A stretch of DNA of 64,000 nt. Source: CAWGLW01 sp963823525 (GTDB lineage Bacteria; Pseudomonadota; Gammaproteobacteria; Steroidobacterales; Steroidobacteraceae). The stretch is taken from NCBI GenBank assembly GCA_963823525.1, contig CAWGLW010000006.1, forward strand, positions 1,488,001 to 1,552,000. Direction: 5' to 3'. A program made the position numbers and the translations under genes. Under the pieces are notes generated by a model. The model was given only the letters and a program-made list of their open reading frames with translations, made no database searches and was not told where the DNA came from. Position 1 is the first letter of the stretch, and every line of letters begins with the position of its first letter. Positions 8,122-17,273 of this stretch are shown in pieces.

Positions 8122-9648
8122 ATGCGCATGCTTAGAACGCTCGCCGCCGTGGCGCTTTCGCTCTCGGTGACACTCGCCAGTGCGCAGAATGCAGCGCCCG
8201 GCTCGATCGAGCAGCGCCTTGAGCAGCTCGAGGCCGAACAGGCGGCAATGAAACAGCAGCTCGCTGAGCGCGACAAGATGATCCAGGAGCTCAAAAATGA
8301 GCTGAAGGCAGGGGAAGGGACGACGGCAACGCCAACTGCACCGGCGGTTGCGGCAGCACCTGCTCCGGCCGTCGAAGAATCCCCGGGACCGGTCGTCGCC
8401 CAGGCTGGGTCCCCGGACATGGAACCGGCTGAGAGCGAGCCCACCGAGCGAATCGAGACCTGGGGTTTCTTCGATCCCGGAAAAGGATTCCTGGTCGGGC
8501 GAAACGACTACGGCCAACTCTCGCTCAGTGCGTATGCAATGTTGCGCTACATGAGCCAGCACGACGAAGACCAGGTATTCACCGACCATCTCGGCAGGGA
8601 GCGGTCGGTCGATCCGCGTGAGGATTTCTTCTCTCACCGGATCATGGTTTTCCTCACGGGCTGGATGGTTGACCCGAAGCTCGTCTACACGATATTCCTG
8701 TGGACCGTGAACACGACCGACCAGAATGCGATCTTCGCGAACATCGGTTACCAGTTCAGCAGGAAATTCAGCCTTTACGGAGGCATCGCCGGCAACCCCG
8801 GATCGCGCTCGCTGCTCGGTTCCCACCCGTACTGGCTGGGTACTGACCGCGTCATGGCGGACGAGTTTTTCCGCCCGTATTTTGCGCAGGGTATCTGGGC
8901 GCAAGGTGAGGTGCTTCCGGGGCTCTGGTATTCGGCGATGGTCTCGAACAGCAACAGCGCGCTGGGTGTGACGGCCGCAACGCTGGACCGCAAGCCGTCA
9001 CTCGGCGGCTCGCTGTGGTGGATGCCGACGACCAACGAGTTTGGTCCGCGTGGCGGCTACGGCGACTTCGAGTACCACGAACAGCTTGCAACGCGCTTCG
9101 GCATGTCCTTTACTGACAGCCCCGAGCAGAGCTTCCGCAATGACGGCAAGAATGCGTCGAACACCACGCTGAGGCTGGCGGACAGCGTCAACCTGTTCGA
9201 GACCGGCGCGCTGGCACCGGGCGTGACGATCGACGAGGCCGACTACCGCGTACTGGCGATGGATGCCGGGATGAAATACAGAGGCTTCTTCCTCCAGGCC
9301 GAGTACTACCAGCGCTGGCTGGATAATTTCCAGGCCGACGGCCTGCTGCCGGTGGGCTCGATCAAGGACACGGGCTTCTACGTTCAGACGGCTTTCTTCC
9401 CGGTCCCGAAGATGATCGAACTCTATGCAGCCACGTCGCAGATCTATGGCGACGACAGAGCAGGATTTAGCAACAGTTCAGAGTACATTCTCGGGATGAA
9501 TTACTACCCGTTCCAGACGACGCGAAATCATCGTCTGAACCTGCAGCTCATGGACGTCAACAATTCCCCGGCCAGCAGCACCTTCGGTTACTACGTGGGC
9601 GGCCAGGACGGCTGGACGCTGGCGTCGTCTTTCTCGATCTTCTTCTGA
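8122..9648 (+). CDS. Outer membrane porin with N-terminal coiled coil
   Basis: The 508-residue protein starts with a signal peptide (ending ASAQ). A coiled coil follows at about residues 27-60 (IEQRLEQLEAEQAAMKQQLAERDKMIQEL in pieces), then an alanine/proline/glutamate-rich linker, then a long beta-barrel ending in ASSFSIFF with terminal phenylalanine. This layout is that of phosphate-selective-like (OprO/OprP) and related anion porins, where the coiled coil reaches into the periplasm. GAGGA precedes the start. It is the second porin of the same run of genes. Substrate is unknown; a glutamate or other anion channel would fit the neighbours but is inference. Confidence 0.7.
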   Translation: MRMLRTLAAVALSLSVTLASAQNAAPGSIEQRLEQLEAEQAAMKQQLAERDKMIQELKNELKAGEGTTATPTAPAVAAAPAPAVEESPGPVVAQAGSPDMEPAESEPTERIETWGFFDPGKGFLVGRNDYGQLSLSAYAMLRYMSQHDEDQVFTDHLGRERSVDPREDFFSHRIMVFLTGWMVDPKLVYTIFLWTVNTTDQNAIFANIGYQFSRKFSLYGGIAGNPGSRSLLGSHPYWLGTDRVMADEFFRPYFAQGIWAQGEVLPGLWYSAMVSNSNSALGVTAATLDRKPSLGGSLWWMPTTNEFGPRGGYGDFEYHEQLATRFGMSFTDSPEQSFRNDGKNASNTTLRLADSVNLFETGALAPGVTIDEADYRVLAMDAGMKYRGFFLQAEYYQRWLDNFQADGLLPVGSIKDTGFYVQTAFFPVPKMIELYAATSQIYGDDRAGFSNSSEYILGMNYYPFQTTRNHRLNLQLMDVNNSPASSTFGYYVGGQDGWTLASSFSIFF

Positions 9649-9703
9649 GCCGGTCGTCAAGAGATTCCCGGCCAGTTAACTTGTTGCTGCGAGGAGTTTT
9701 CCC

Positions 9704-10831
9704 ATGCGTACAAAGTGCAGTCGTCAACCTCTGGCCGTCGCGCTGGCGGGGGCATTTGCCCTGTTCTGTCTGCCGGCCGGGAATGCATTGGCCCAGAACG
9801 CATCATCGCCGGAGTACCTGTTCAACGACGCGCACTTTCACCTGACGAACTACGTGCAGGAAGGCACTGACATCCACAAGTACCTTGAAATCATGGGGAA
9901 CAAGATCGGCCGCTCGACCTTGTTCGGCATCCCGCTGCAGCAGACCTGGGCTTATGAAAACTCGGGTGATTATGCGCCAACCTATTACCTGCAGTCGGAT
10001 GCTCCGCTCTACTATTACTCGTTCACTGATGCCTTCATCGCGAACGCCTACCTGAAGCTCCCGCCGGAGCAGCGCAAACGCCTGGATCCGATGATTACGG
10101 GGTTCAACCCGGCGGACATGTACGCGACCGATCATGTCCGGCGCGTGCTCGAGACCTACCCGGGCGTCTTCACGGGAATCGGCGAGTTCACGATCCACAA
10201 GGAATTTGTCTCGTCCAAGGTCGCCGGTGACATTGCCAGCCTGACGGACCCGGCGCTCGACCGGCTGCTCGACTTCGCGGGTGAAGTCGGGCTCGTGGTG
10301 ATCCTGCACAACGATATCGACATGCCCTTTGCGAAGGGAGACCAGTTGCCGGTGTTCATGATCCAGTTGGGGGATCTGTTTCGTCGTCATCCGAAGACGA
10401 CGATCATCTGGGCGCACATGGGTCTCGGCCGTGTCGTGCACCCCGTGGAGTTCCAGGCCTCGGCGGTCTCGACTCAGCGTAGCGCCGGCCAGTTCGACGT
10501 GATCGAGGCGGCCATCGCGGATCCGAGGATGAGCCATGTGTACTTCGACATCTCCTGGGACGAGGTCGCCAAATACGCGGTGGCCTCAAAGGAAGCCGAA
10601 GAGAAGACCGTTGAGATGCTGAACCGTCATCCGGATCGCTTCCTGTTCGGCACCGATAATGTCGCGCCGGCGGACCAGGCAACCCAACTGCGGGTCTACG
10701 ACATGTGGGCACCCATCTGGGCAAAACTGACGCCGGAAGCAAGCCTCAAGGTCAGGAAGGGCAATTACGAGCGGATTTTCGATGCGGCACGCGTGAAAGT
10801 GCGTGCCTGGGAAAAAGCGAACGTCAAGTAG
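9704..10831 (+). CDS. Secreted amidohydrolase-family metal-dependent hydrolase
   Basis: The 375-residue protein has a signal peptide (ending GNALAQ). It is followed by an amidohydrolase_2-type TIM barrel: DAHFH with His44 and His46, GEFTIH, VILHND, the WAHMG strand and FGTDN near residue 310 with the catalytic-type aspartate. These supply the usual HxH, H, H and D metal ligands. The family covers decarboxylases, hydratases and amide hydrolases, so the reaction is not determined. GAGGAG lies 7-12 bases before the start (aggagttttcccATG). As the fourth secreted product in the run it probably works in the periplasm on a compound admitted by the neighbouring porins. Confidence 0.75.
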   Translation: MRTKCSRQPLAVALAGAFALFCLPAGNALAQNASSPEYLFNDAHFHLTNYVQEGTDIHKYLEIMGNKIGRSTLFGIPLQQTWAYENSGDYAPTYYLQSDAPLYYYSFTDAFIANAYLKLPPEQRKRLDPMITGFNPADMYATDHVRRVLETYPGVFTGIGEFTIHKEFVSSKVAGDIASLTDPALDRLLDFAGEVGLVVILHNDIDMPFAKGDQLPVFMIQLGDLFRRHPKTTIIWAHMGLGRVVHPVEFQASAVSTQRSAGQFDVIEAAIADPRMSHVYFDISWDEVAKYAVASKEAEEKTVEMLNRHPDRFLFGTDNVAPADQATQLRVYDMWAPIWAKLTPEASLKVRKGNYERIFDAARVKVRAWEKANVK

Positions 10832-10946
10832 AGGCCGGAAATCGACTGGCATTTGGTCGGGCGCCGCGATGCGCGCAGGATACGAGTCGTGACCTAGCCA
10901 GGGCGTTCCCTCGAGATGCCCGTGGCGGCAGTGACCGGGCCGCCCC

Positions 10947-11429
10947 TCAGTCGCGGAAGTTCGTGAACTGCAGCGGCCGATCGAAACCACCGTCCTTCAG
11001 CATGGCCATCACGCTTTGAAGGTCGTCGCGCTTCTTGCCCGTGACCCGAAGCTGATTATCCTGTATAGCAGCCTGTACCTTGAGCTTGGAGTCCTTGATC
11101 AGTCGCTGCATCTTCTTGCCAAGCTCCGTGCTGATGCCCTGGCGCAGCGTGATGACCTGCCGTGTGACCTGACCGGTCAGGACGGGCTCTCCAACCTCCA
11201 GGCAGGCGACATCGATACCTCTCTTGGAGAGCTTCAGGCGCAGAATTTCGAGCATTTGCTGAAGTTGAAAATCAGCCGGAGCGCTCATCGTGATGACACT
11301 GTCCTTGAGCTCGAAACGTGCGTCGGTGCCCTTGAAATCGTAGCGCTGGGTGACTTCACGGCTCGCCTGGTCGACGGCGTTGGTAACTTCGTGGGCCTCG
11401 ACTTCGGAAACAACGTCAAATGAGGGCAT
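10947..11429 (-). CDS. yajQ: YajQ family nucleotide-binding protein
   Basis: The 160-residue product is a full-length YajQ. It starts MPSFDVVSEV, contains RYDFKGT and LKLSKRGID, and ends GGFDRPLQFTNFRD, all family hallmarks. YajQ proteins have two ferredoxin-like domains and bind nucleotides. In Xanthomonas and Pseudomonas relatives they bind cyclic di-GMP and act on a transcription factor. The gene is convergent with the amidohydrolase gene. A GGCGGC/GCCGCC inverted repeat just beyond its stop (10924-10944) lacks a T-tract and is not called as a terminator. Confidence 0.95.
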   Translation of the reverse strand: MPSFDVVSEVEAHEVTNAVDQASREVTQRYDFKGTDARFELKDSVITMSAPADFQLQQMLEILRLKLSKRGIDVACLEVGEPVLTGQVTRQVITLRQGISTELGKKMQRLIKDSKLKVQAAIQDNQLRVTGKKRDDLQSVMAMLKDGGFDRPLQFTNFRD

Positions 11430-11491
11430 GGCAATCGCTCCGGCCCTTTGGGTACCTGCGGTACCGGAATGGGCGGTTAGGAGAACGGGGA

Positions 11492-11878
11492 CTAAATTTT
11501 CAAAGCGCGCTGCATTTTATCGACCAGGTCTGCGCCACCGTGCGTCCTCACGTAATCAATCACAATCGGGCGAAAGCCCTTGGCGGTCTCGAGGTCGACG
11601 CCGAGCTCGGTAAACGATGCCGCAAGGCCGGCCCATCGACCGGGGCTGCGCCGGCCGCCAAGCAGAGAGCCCAGGCCGCCGGCCAGCGACGTCAGTGCGC
11701 TCGGCGGTGGGGCCTCCTTGAGCAACTTATCCGCACCCGGGATATCGGCGACGAATTGCTCGAAGTCCGCCGGCTCCATGTTCTGCTGGCCAGCTCGAAT
11801 CAGGGCCACGAGTCCCCCCTTCGCCTGTCGTTTGTTGACGCCGAGTTCGTCCATCAGGCGATCGATCAGGTCGTTCAT
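11492..11878 (-). CDS. DUF2780 family protein
   Basis: The 128-residue protein has the DUF2780 layout. An N-terminal helical part (LIDRLMDELGVNKRQAKGG) is followed by PGADKLL, a glycine-rich stretch (LAGGLGSLLGG), and a C-terminal helix pair with FRPIVIDYV and ADLVDKMQ. The family is small, widespread in Proteobacteria and uncharacterised. No signal peptide is evident. It lies between yajQ and the ATPase gene on the same strand, 29 bases after the latter, and is probably co-transcribed with it. Confidence 0.75.
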   Translation of the reverse strand: MNDLIDRLMDELGVNKRQAKGGLVALIRAGQQNMEPADFEQFVADIPGADKLLKEAPPPSALTSLAGGLGSLLGGRRSPGRWAGLAASFTELGVDLETAKGFRPIVIDYVRTHGGADLVDKMQRALKI

Positions 11879-11907
11879 TGCAGAATCCTCCCGGCGTCGA
11901 TTCTACT

Positions 11908-14244
11908 TCATGGCGACCAGACCAGCGCCATGTCCTCGACTGAAATATCCGACTTGCGCGGCCGTATCGTCACGGACTCCACGGCGACCCTCTGCGGATC
12001 GAGCTCATCCCGAAGCGCGAGTATCTCGGTCTCGAGTTCCTCGTTCATGGACCTCAACTTCTCTTCGACGGCCCGCAGGTCGGACTCGGCATGCTGTATG
12101 TCCGCGCGTTCCTTGTTCGCCCGCGTGACGCTGCGTGCCGTGGCTGTCGCGCTGCCGCGCCGTCCGCCAAAAATTGACTTCAGCAACGTACTGCCAACGC
12201 TGATTGCGGCTACGGTTGCCTGATCGCGTGCCTGGCTTTGTTCGCGTTCGACTTTTTGCTCAGCCTGGCGTTTGCGGTCCTTCATTCGACTGAGTCGCGC
12301 GGCGTATTTTTCGCGTAATTCTTCGACCGCCGCATCGCGCTTTTCCCGCAATGCCTGGGTGATACTGGCCCGGAACTCGCTTTCAGTCCCACCGGGCACT
12401 GAGCTCACGCCCAGACTCGGGCAATGCATCAACGTCAACGCGGCTTCTCTGTGGACATACTCCTCGAGTTGGCGTGCCCAGGACCGGTAGTTTCGAGCCG
12501 AAAGAGCGGCCGCAGGAGCCTCGGCATAGCGGGCATCTTCGAGCGGTTCATCACTGAGATCCGGCCCCGGCCCTTTGATGACCCGCGAGTCGGCCCATTG
12601 CGGTCCCCTCTCGCCAAGTGGCGCGAGGTAGTACCAGGATTCCCATGCATCCAGTCCCGCTTTCGCATTTACGAAGTGCGCGCGGACCCGCGCCCCGGCG
12701 CACGGCCGGTAAAAGGGCCCGCCCGGTTTGCTCTCGGGCGCCAGAAACTCCTCCCTGACGCCGGCTTCGACCACAGGCCGATCCTGGACCGCCGTTTGTC
12801 CGGCCTTCGTGTCAGGCGCATTCTTGACCGGGCCTTTTTCAGCCGGTGTCAGGCGCTGGATCTCGGTGAGGGTCATCGGCCCGCGCAGGTAGGACAAGAC
12901 CCAGCGCGTGCGGAACAGCACGGGCCGGTCATCGTGGACATTACGCATCAGGAAGGTTCGCTGTCCAAGCCTCGCCATCAGGGACTCGAGTCCCGGCTTG
13001 TCGAGACCCGCGGCTGCCTCCGTTGCCAGCAGCCCGTCGATCACGCGCTGCTGGTCGCGCTCGGTCTGCAGTCGGCCGATCAACCACGTTCCGGCATTGC
13101 CAAGACCCTTGTAGTCGAGGTCGGCCGGATTCTGGGTTGCAAGTACGACGCCCACGCCAAAGGCACGCCCCTGTTTCATCAGCGTGAGCAAGGGCGTCTT
13201 TGACGGCGGCATGGCGACCGGCGGGAAGTAACCAAAAACCTCGTCCATGTAAAACAAGGCCCGCAGGCTGCTGGTGCCGGATTGCCGGCGCATCCAGGCG
13301 ACCAGTTCATTGGCAACGAGCGTGACGACGAGCATGCGCTCGGCATCGTTGAGGTGTGCGATCGAAATAATCGAAATTCGTGGCTTGCCGTCCGCCGTGA
13401 ACAACAATCGCTGGATGTCGATCGGGTCACCCGTGATCCAGGACTCGAAGCCCGGCGAGGCGAGCAGTGCGTTGATGCGCATGGCCAGTTCGGTCCGATC
13501 CTTGGCCGGCATGAAGCTTTCGAGATCGAACACGCCGATCTTCTCGAAAGGTGGCTTCTGTACGGCACGGATCAGCCCGGCGAGATCGGGGCTTTGACCT
13601 TTGCGCCAGCTCGAATCGAGAATCGTCGACAGCAGGATATGCTCCCGGCTCTGGATCGGGTCGGCGTCGATGCCAAGCAGACCGAGCAGACCGGAGACAG
13701 CCGCACCGACGTGTTCTTTCATCGCCGTGGCGTCGCCGATGACCGATGCATCCGGTGCGGCGAACGAGCGTAGAATGGACAGTGGGCGACCGGCTGAGGA
13801 GCCGGGTGTGTAAACCGCAACCTCAGCCGCTTCCTGAAACCGGCCAATGCGCGCACCGTCCTCATCCCATTCGGCCAGACCCTCGCGCCACGCTTCGGCG
13901 GTCGAGGCGGCGTACGCATCGAGCGTAACCCCTTTGCGCTGCGCTGCGCCCTCGTCCACCCAGGGCCTGAAATCCTCGGCGCGAAGGTCGGGAAAACTCA
14001 GCGCCAGGTTCGCTACATCGCCCTTGGGGTCAATCGCAATCGCGGGAATCCGGTCCAGTGCCGCCTCCTCAAGCAGACTCAGGCACAGGCCCGTCTTGCC
14101 GCTGCCGGTCATGCCGATACAGACCGCATGGGTCGTCAGGTCCCGCGAGTCGTACAGCAGTTCCTCACCAAGTTGACCAGTCTCAGCGTCGTACTCGCGG
14201 CCCAGGTAGAACAGGCCCAGTTTCTCGTAGTCTGGAAGGCTCAT
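11908..14244 (-). CDS. HerA/DUF87-type ATP-binding protein with C-terminal coiled coil
   Basis: The 778-residue P-loop ATPase has its Walker A (GMTGSGKTG) at residues 44-52, then AIDPKGDVANLALSFP. A Walker B strand RALFYMDEVFGYFPP and sensor-like VLATQNPADLDYKGL follow. These mark the HerA/VirB4-like branch (DUF87) of additional-strand ATPases. The second half carries a region with WESWYYLAPLG and a long charged coiled coil (about residues 610-760) that contains a short glycine-rich, hydrophobic stretch (SVGSTLLKSIFGG). Full-length homologues are scattered through Proteobacteria and their role is not established; they are usually annotated only as ATP-binding. No HerA-linked NurA nuclease gene is adjacent. 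Confidence 0.75.
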   Translation of the reverse strand: MSLPDYEKLGLFYLGREYDAETGQLGEELLYDSRDLTTHAVCIGMTGSGKTGLCLSLLEEAALDRIPAIAIDPKGDVANLALSFPDLRAEDFRPWVDEGAAQRKGVTLDAYAASTAEAWREGLAEWDEDGARIGRFQEAAEVAVYTPGSSAGRPLSILRSFAAPDASVIGDATAMKEHVGAAVSGLLGLLGIDADPIQSREHILLSTILDSSWRKGQSPDLAGLIRAVQKPPFEKIGVFDLESFMPAKDRTELAMRINALLASPGFESWITGDPIDIQRLLFTADGKPRISIISIAHLNDAERMLVVTLVANELVAWMRRQSGTSSLRALFYMDEVFGYFPPVAMPPSKTPLLTLMKQGRAFGVGVVLATQNPADLDYKGLGNAGTWLIGRLQTERDQQRVIDGLLATEAAAGLDKPGLESLMARLGQRTFLMRNVHDDRPVLFRTRWVLSYLRGPMTLTEIQRLTPAEKGPVKNAPDTKAGQTAVQDRPVVEAGVREEFLAPESKPGGPFYRPCAGARVRAHFVNAKAGLDAWESWYYLAPLGERGPQWADSRVIKGPGPDLSDEPLEDARYAEAPAAALSARNYRSWARQLEEYVHREAALTLMHCPSLGVSSVPGGTESEFRASITQALREKRDAAVEELREKYAARLSRMKDRKRQAEQKVEREQSQARDQATVAAISVGSTLLKSIFGGRRGSATATARSVTRANKERADIQHAESDLRAVEEKLRSMNEELETEILALRDELDPQRVAVESVTIRPRKSDISVEDMALVWSP

Positions 14245-14316
14245 AGCATTGCTCGGCGTTCGTTTGATTCCCGTGTGGATTACAGCATAACGGCGGCTAC
14301 CGCTTGACTCATCCGG

Positions 14317-16179
14317 CTATCGGTAGCCGCGCGCCTGCAAAGAAAAGAGGTGGCAGTAATGTCCCTGCAGGTCCATCAGCTCGGCGTGGCTGCCGCGCTC
14401 GAGAATTCGGCCACCCTGGATCACCAGTATCTGGTCGGCCATGCGAACCGTCGAAAACCGGTGCGATATCAATATCACCATGCGCTCATCGGCCAGCTCG
14501 CGAAACTGCTCGAAAATCTGGGCCTCTGCGCGCGCATCCATGGCCGCAGTCGGCTCATCCATCACGAGGATGTCAGCATCCTCGCGCATGAACGCGCGTG
14601 CCAGCGCGATCTTCTGCCACTGTCCGCCGGACAATTCCCGGCCATCCTTGAACCACTTTCCGAGCTGAGTCTCGAAACCCTCGGGCAGGCCCTCCACAAA
14701 GTCCGTCGCCATCGCCATTTCCGCGGCGTCCTGCCAGCGCTGCTCGTCCTCAAAGTGTGCGACATCGCCCGCGCCGATGTTTTCCCCGACCGTGAACTGG
14801 TAGCGCGCGAAGTCCTGGAAAATTACGCTGACCCGCCGGCGCAGCACGCCCGGATCCCACTCGGCCAGGTCGAGTCCGTCGAGCGTGATTCGCCCGGACG
14901 AGGGTAGGTACAAGCGAGTCAACAGCTTGATGATCGTGGTCTTTCCCGAGCCATTCTCGCCGACCAGCGCAAGACTCTCACCGGGCCTGAGTTGAAACGA
15001 AACATCTTCGACTGCGGGCTCCGCGCTGCCCGGATAAATAAACGTCACGTGCTCAAAACATACGCCGTCGCCCGGGTCCGGTCCCTGCGTGGCCGTGCCG
15101 GTGGCCGCATCGACCGGAGTGTCCAGAAAGTCATACAGCGTGGAGAGGTAGAGATTGTCCTCGTACATGCCGCCAATGGCTGAAAGGCTTGCCGACACGG
15201 CGGCCTGCCCCTGTCGGAACAGCAGCACGTACATCGTCATCTGTCCGAGCGTGATTTTTCCGCGTACCGCGCTGATCGCAATCCATGCATAAGCGCCGTA
15301 GAAGGCCGCCGTACCAATGAGCCCAAGGAAGAAACCCCAGGTGTCCCTGCGGATCGTCAGAATCCGGTCTTCCCGGAATACTTTCTCGAAAATTCTGCGG
15401 TAACGTTCAAGCAGTACCGGACCGAGGTCGAAAAGCTTCACCTCCTTGGCGTGATCCTCGCGAGCCAGCACGGTCTCGAGATACATCTGCATGCGGGTTT
15501 CCGGCGAGCGCCAACGGAAGAGCCGGAATGCATCGCCTGCGAACTTTGCCTCGGCCGCAAACGCAGGCAGTCCAGCGAGAAACAGCACAACCACGGCCCA
15601 GGGTGAGAATTGCCACAGCAACGATCCGAAGCTGATCAGCGCGATCGCGTTCTGTGCGAGGCCGAAACTGCGCATCACCAGCGAAAGCGGGCGACTCGAT
15701 GCCTCACGGCGCGCCCGGGTCAGCTTGTCGTAGAACTCCGAGTCCTCGAAATGACGCAGATCGAGTGTCTGCGCCTTCTCCAGGATCATTTCGTTGACCC
15801 TCTGGCCCAGCTGTGCCCGCAACAACGACTGGCAGGACGACAGACCGCGCTGGGCAGCGGAAAGAGCGGCGACGAGCAGGCCTTCAAGTCCGACGTATTG
15901 CAGTACGGTGGTCAGGTCGGTGCCGTCCGCACCCTGGGCCGCGATGGCCGCGACGACTGCGTCGACAATCAATGCGCCAACATAGGCAATGGCAGCCGGC
16001 AGGATGCCCGCGAGCAGTGTCAGCGCCGCCAGTGCGATCGTCAGAGGCCGGCTGGTCCCCCAGACCAGTTCCAGTGCATGGCGCGTGTAGCGGAAGACAT
16101 CGGGCAGGGCTCGCAGTGTCGCGATACCGCCGATGTCCGCAGTGGGGTTCGAATTTCCGAGTTTGCGGCCCGCCACCAT
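14317..16179 (-). CDS. ABC transporter, fused permease and ATP-binding protein
   Basis: The 620-residue half-transporter has an N-terminal six-helix type I exporter domain (about residues 40-340; helices visible at IALAALTLLAGILPAAIAYVGAL and AVVVLFLAGLPAF). The nucleotide-binding domain has Walker A GENGSGKTT, Q-loop FQDFARYQ, signature ELSGGQWQK, Walker B ILVMDEPTAAMD and an H-loop in LISHRFST. It would form a homodimer that exports lipids, peptides or drugs. No accessory protein gene adjoins it, so the substrate is open. A 24-base gap separates it from the cysB gene on the same strand. Confidence 0.88.
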   Translation of the reverse strand: MVAGRKLGNSNPTADIGGIATLRALPDVFRYTRHALELVWGTSRPLTIALAALTLLAGILPAAIAYVGALIVDAVVAAIAAQGADGTDLTTVLQYVGLEGLLVAALSAAQRGLSSCQSLLRAQLGQRVNEMILEKAQTLDLRHFEDSEFYDKLTRARREASSRPLSLVMRSFGLAQNAIALISFGSLLWQFSPWAVVVLFLAGLPAFAAEAKFAGDAFRLFRWRSPETRMQMYLETVLAREDHAKEVKLFDLGPVLLERYRRIFEKVFREDRILTIRRDTWGFFLGLIGTAAFYGAYAWIAISAVRGKITLGQMTMYVLLFRQGQAAVSASLSAIGGMYEDNLYLSTLYDFLDTPVDAATGTATQGPDPGDGVCFEHVTFIYPGSAEPAVEDVSFQLRPGESLALVGENGSGKTTIIKLLTRLYLPSSGRITLDGLDLAEWDPGVLRRRVSVIFQDFARYQFTVGENIGAGDVAHFEDEQRWQDAAEMAMATDFVEGLPEGFETQLGKWFKDGRELSGGQWQKIALARAFMREDADILVMDEPTAAMDARAEAQIFEQFRELADERMVILISHRFSTVRMADQILVIQGGRILERGSHAELMDLQGHYCHLFSLQARGYR

Positions 16180-16206
16180 GCGTCTTGAAACCTTTCCCTG
16201 CGAGTG

Positions 16207-17181
16207 TCAGCGCAGCGGCAGCACGACGTCTTTCACCAGCGCCTCGAGCGCTTCCTGGGATTCCGCGCGTGCGACGTCTTCGATGAGCCGCCGGTTCAGG
16301 TTTGGCGCGAACAAGTGCATGAAGTCGAGCTGAAACCTGCGCAGCAACCCCCCGCGCCGGAAGCCGATCCAGGTCACGTGCGCAGGGAACAGGTGGGCCG
16401 TGTCGATCTGGACCAGGTCATGATCCAGTTCGGCATCGACGGCCATGCTGGCGACAATGCCGATGCCCAGGCCAAGGCGGACGTAGGTCTTGATGACGTC
16501 CGCATCACGCGCGGTCAGTACGACGTTCGGCACCAGGCCCTGCCTGGAAAAGATATCGTGCAATGAGGAGGGACCGGAGAAGCTGAACACATAGGTGATG
16601 ATCGGATAGGCGGCCAGCTGCTCGAGCGAGGGACGCGCGACGCCCGCCAGCGGGTGGCCTCGGGGCACTACGACGTGCCGGTGCCAGCGGTAGCAGGGCA
16701 ACAGCGAGTGACCGCCGAACATCGCCTCTGAGCCGGTCGCGATGGCAAAGTCGATCCGGTCCATGCCGGCGAGCTCGGCCAGTTGTTCGGACGTACCCTG
16801 GTGCAGGTGCAGACGCACGTCAGGATAGCGCTCGCGAAACGCCTTGATGACGTCGGGCAGGACGTAACGGGCCTGTGTGTGCGTGGTCGCGATCGACAAG
16901 GAACCGCGTTCCTGGTCCGTGAACTCATCCGAGAGGCGCTTGATGTTCTGAACTTCCTGAAGGATGCGCGTCGCCCGGTCGATGACCTGCTGCCCGGCGG
17001 GCGTGATTCGCGTCAGGGTCCGGCCATCGCGGACAAAGATCTGGAAGCCCAGTTCGTCCTCGAGCAGCTTGATCTGCTTGCTGACACCGGGTTGCGAGGT
17101 GTGCAGCCTGTCAGCCGCCGCGGTGATGTTGAGCCCGGTCTGGGCCACGGCGACCAGGTAGCGCAGTTGATGGAGCTTCAT
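16207..17181 (-). CDS. cysB: CysB-type LysR-family regulator
   Basis: The 324-residue protein begins MKLHQLRYLVAVAQTGLNIT, with the winged helix-turn-helix spanning about residues 18-40 (TAAADRLHTSQPGVSKQIK). The effector domain includes the CysB hallmark TTHTQARYVLP, which binds O- or N-acetylserine and sulfate. Length matches E. coli CysB (324). It would activate sulfur-assimilation genes when cysteine is short. A cysteine synthase gene lies about 12 kb away in this window (28794). The divergent comM gene is 92 bases off; the gap holds a tandem TTGACGGT repeat (17209-17224). Confidence 0.92.
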   Translation of the reverse strand: MKLHQLRYLVAVAQTGLNITAAADRLHTSQPGVSKQIKLLEDELGFQIFVRDGRTLTRITPAGQQVIDRATRILQEVQNIKRLSDEFTDQERGSLSIATTHTQARYVLPDVIKAFRERYPDVRLHLHQGTSEQLAELAGMDRIDFAIATGSEAMFGGHSLLPCYRWHRHVVVPRGHPLAGVARPSLEQLAAYPIITYVFSFSGPSSLHDIFSRQGLVPNVVLTARDADVIKTYVRLGLGIGIVASMAVDAELDHDLVQIDTAHLFPAHVTWIGFRRGGLLRRFQLDFMHLFAPNLNRRLIEDVARAESQEALEALVKDVVLPLR

Positions 17182-17273
17182 GGTGTCATTCTATGCGAAA
17201 CGGCTGCATTGACGGTTTGACGGTTTCAGTGGGCAACTGTGCATGCTGATGGATATTTGGGACGGAGTGCCCG

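Noticed and set aside
10924..10944. GGCGGC/GCCGCC hairpin between the amidohydrolase gene and yajQ as a bidirectional terminator
   Set aside because: Neither side has a run of T, so it does not meet the usual criteria.
17209..17224. Tandem TTGACGGT repeat as a CysB autoregulatory site
   Set aside because: Only two 8-base units and no resemblance to a known CysB site; too little to support a call.
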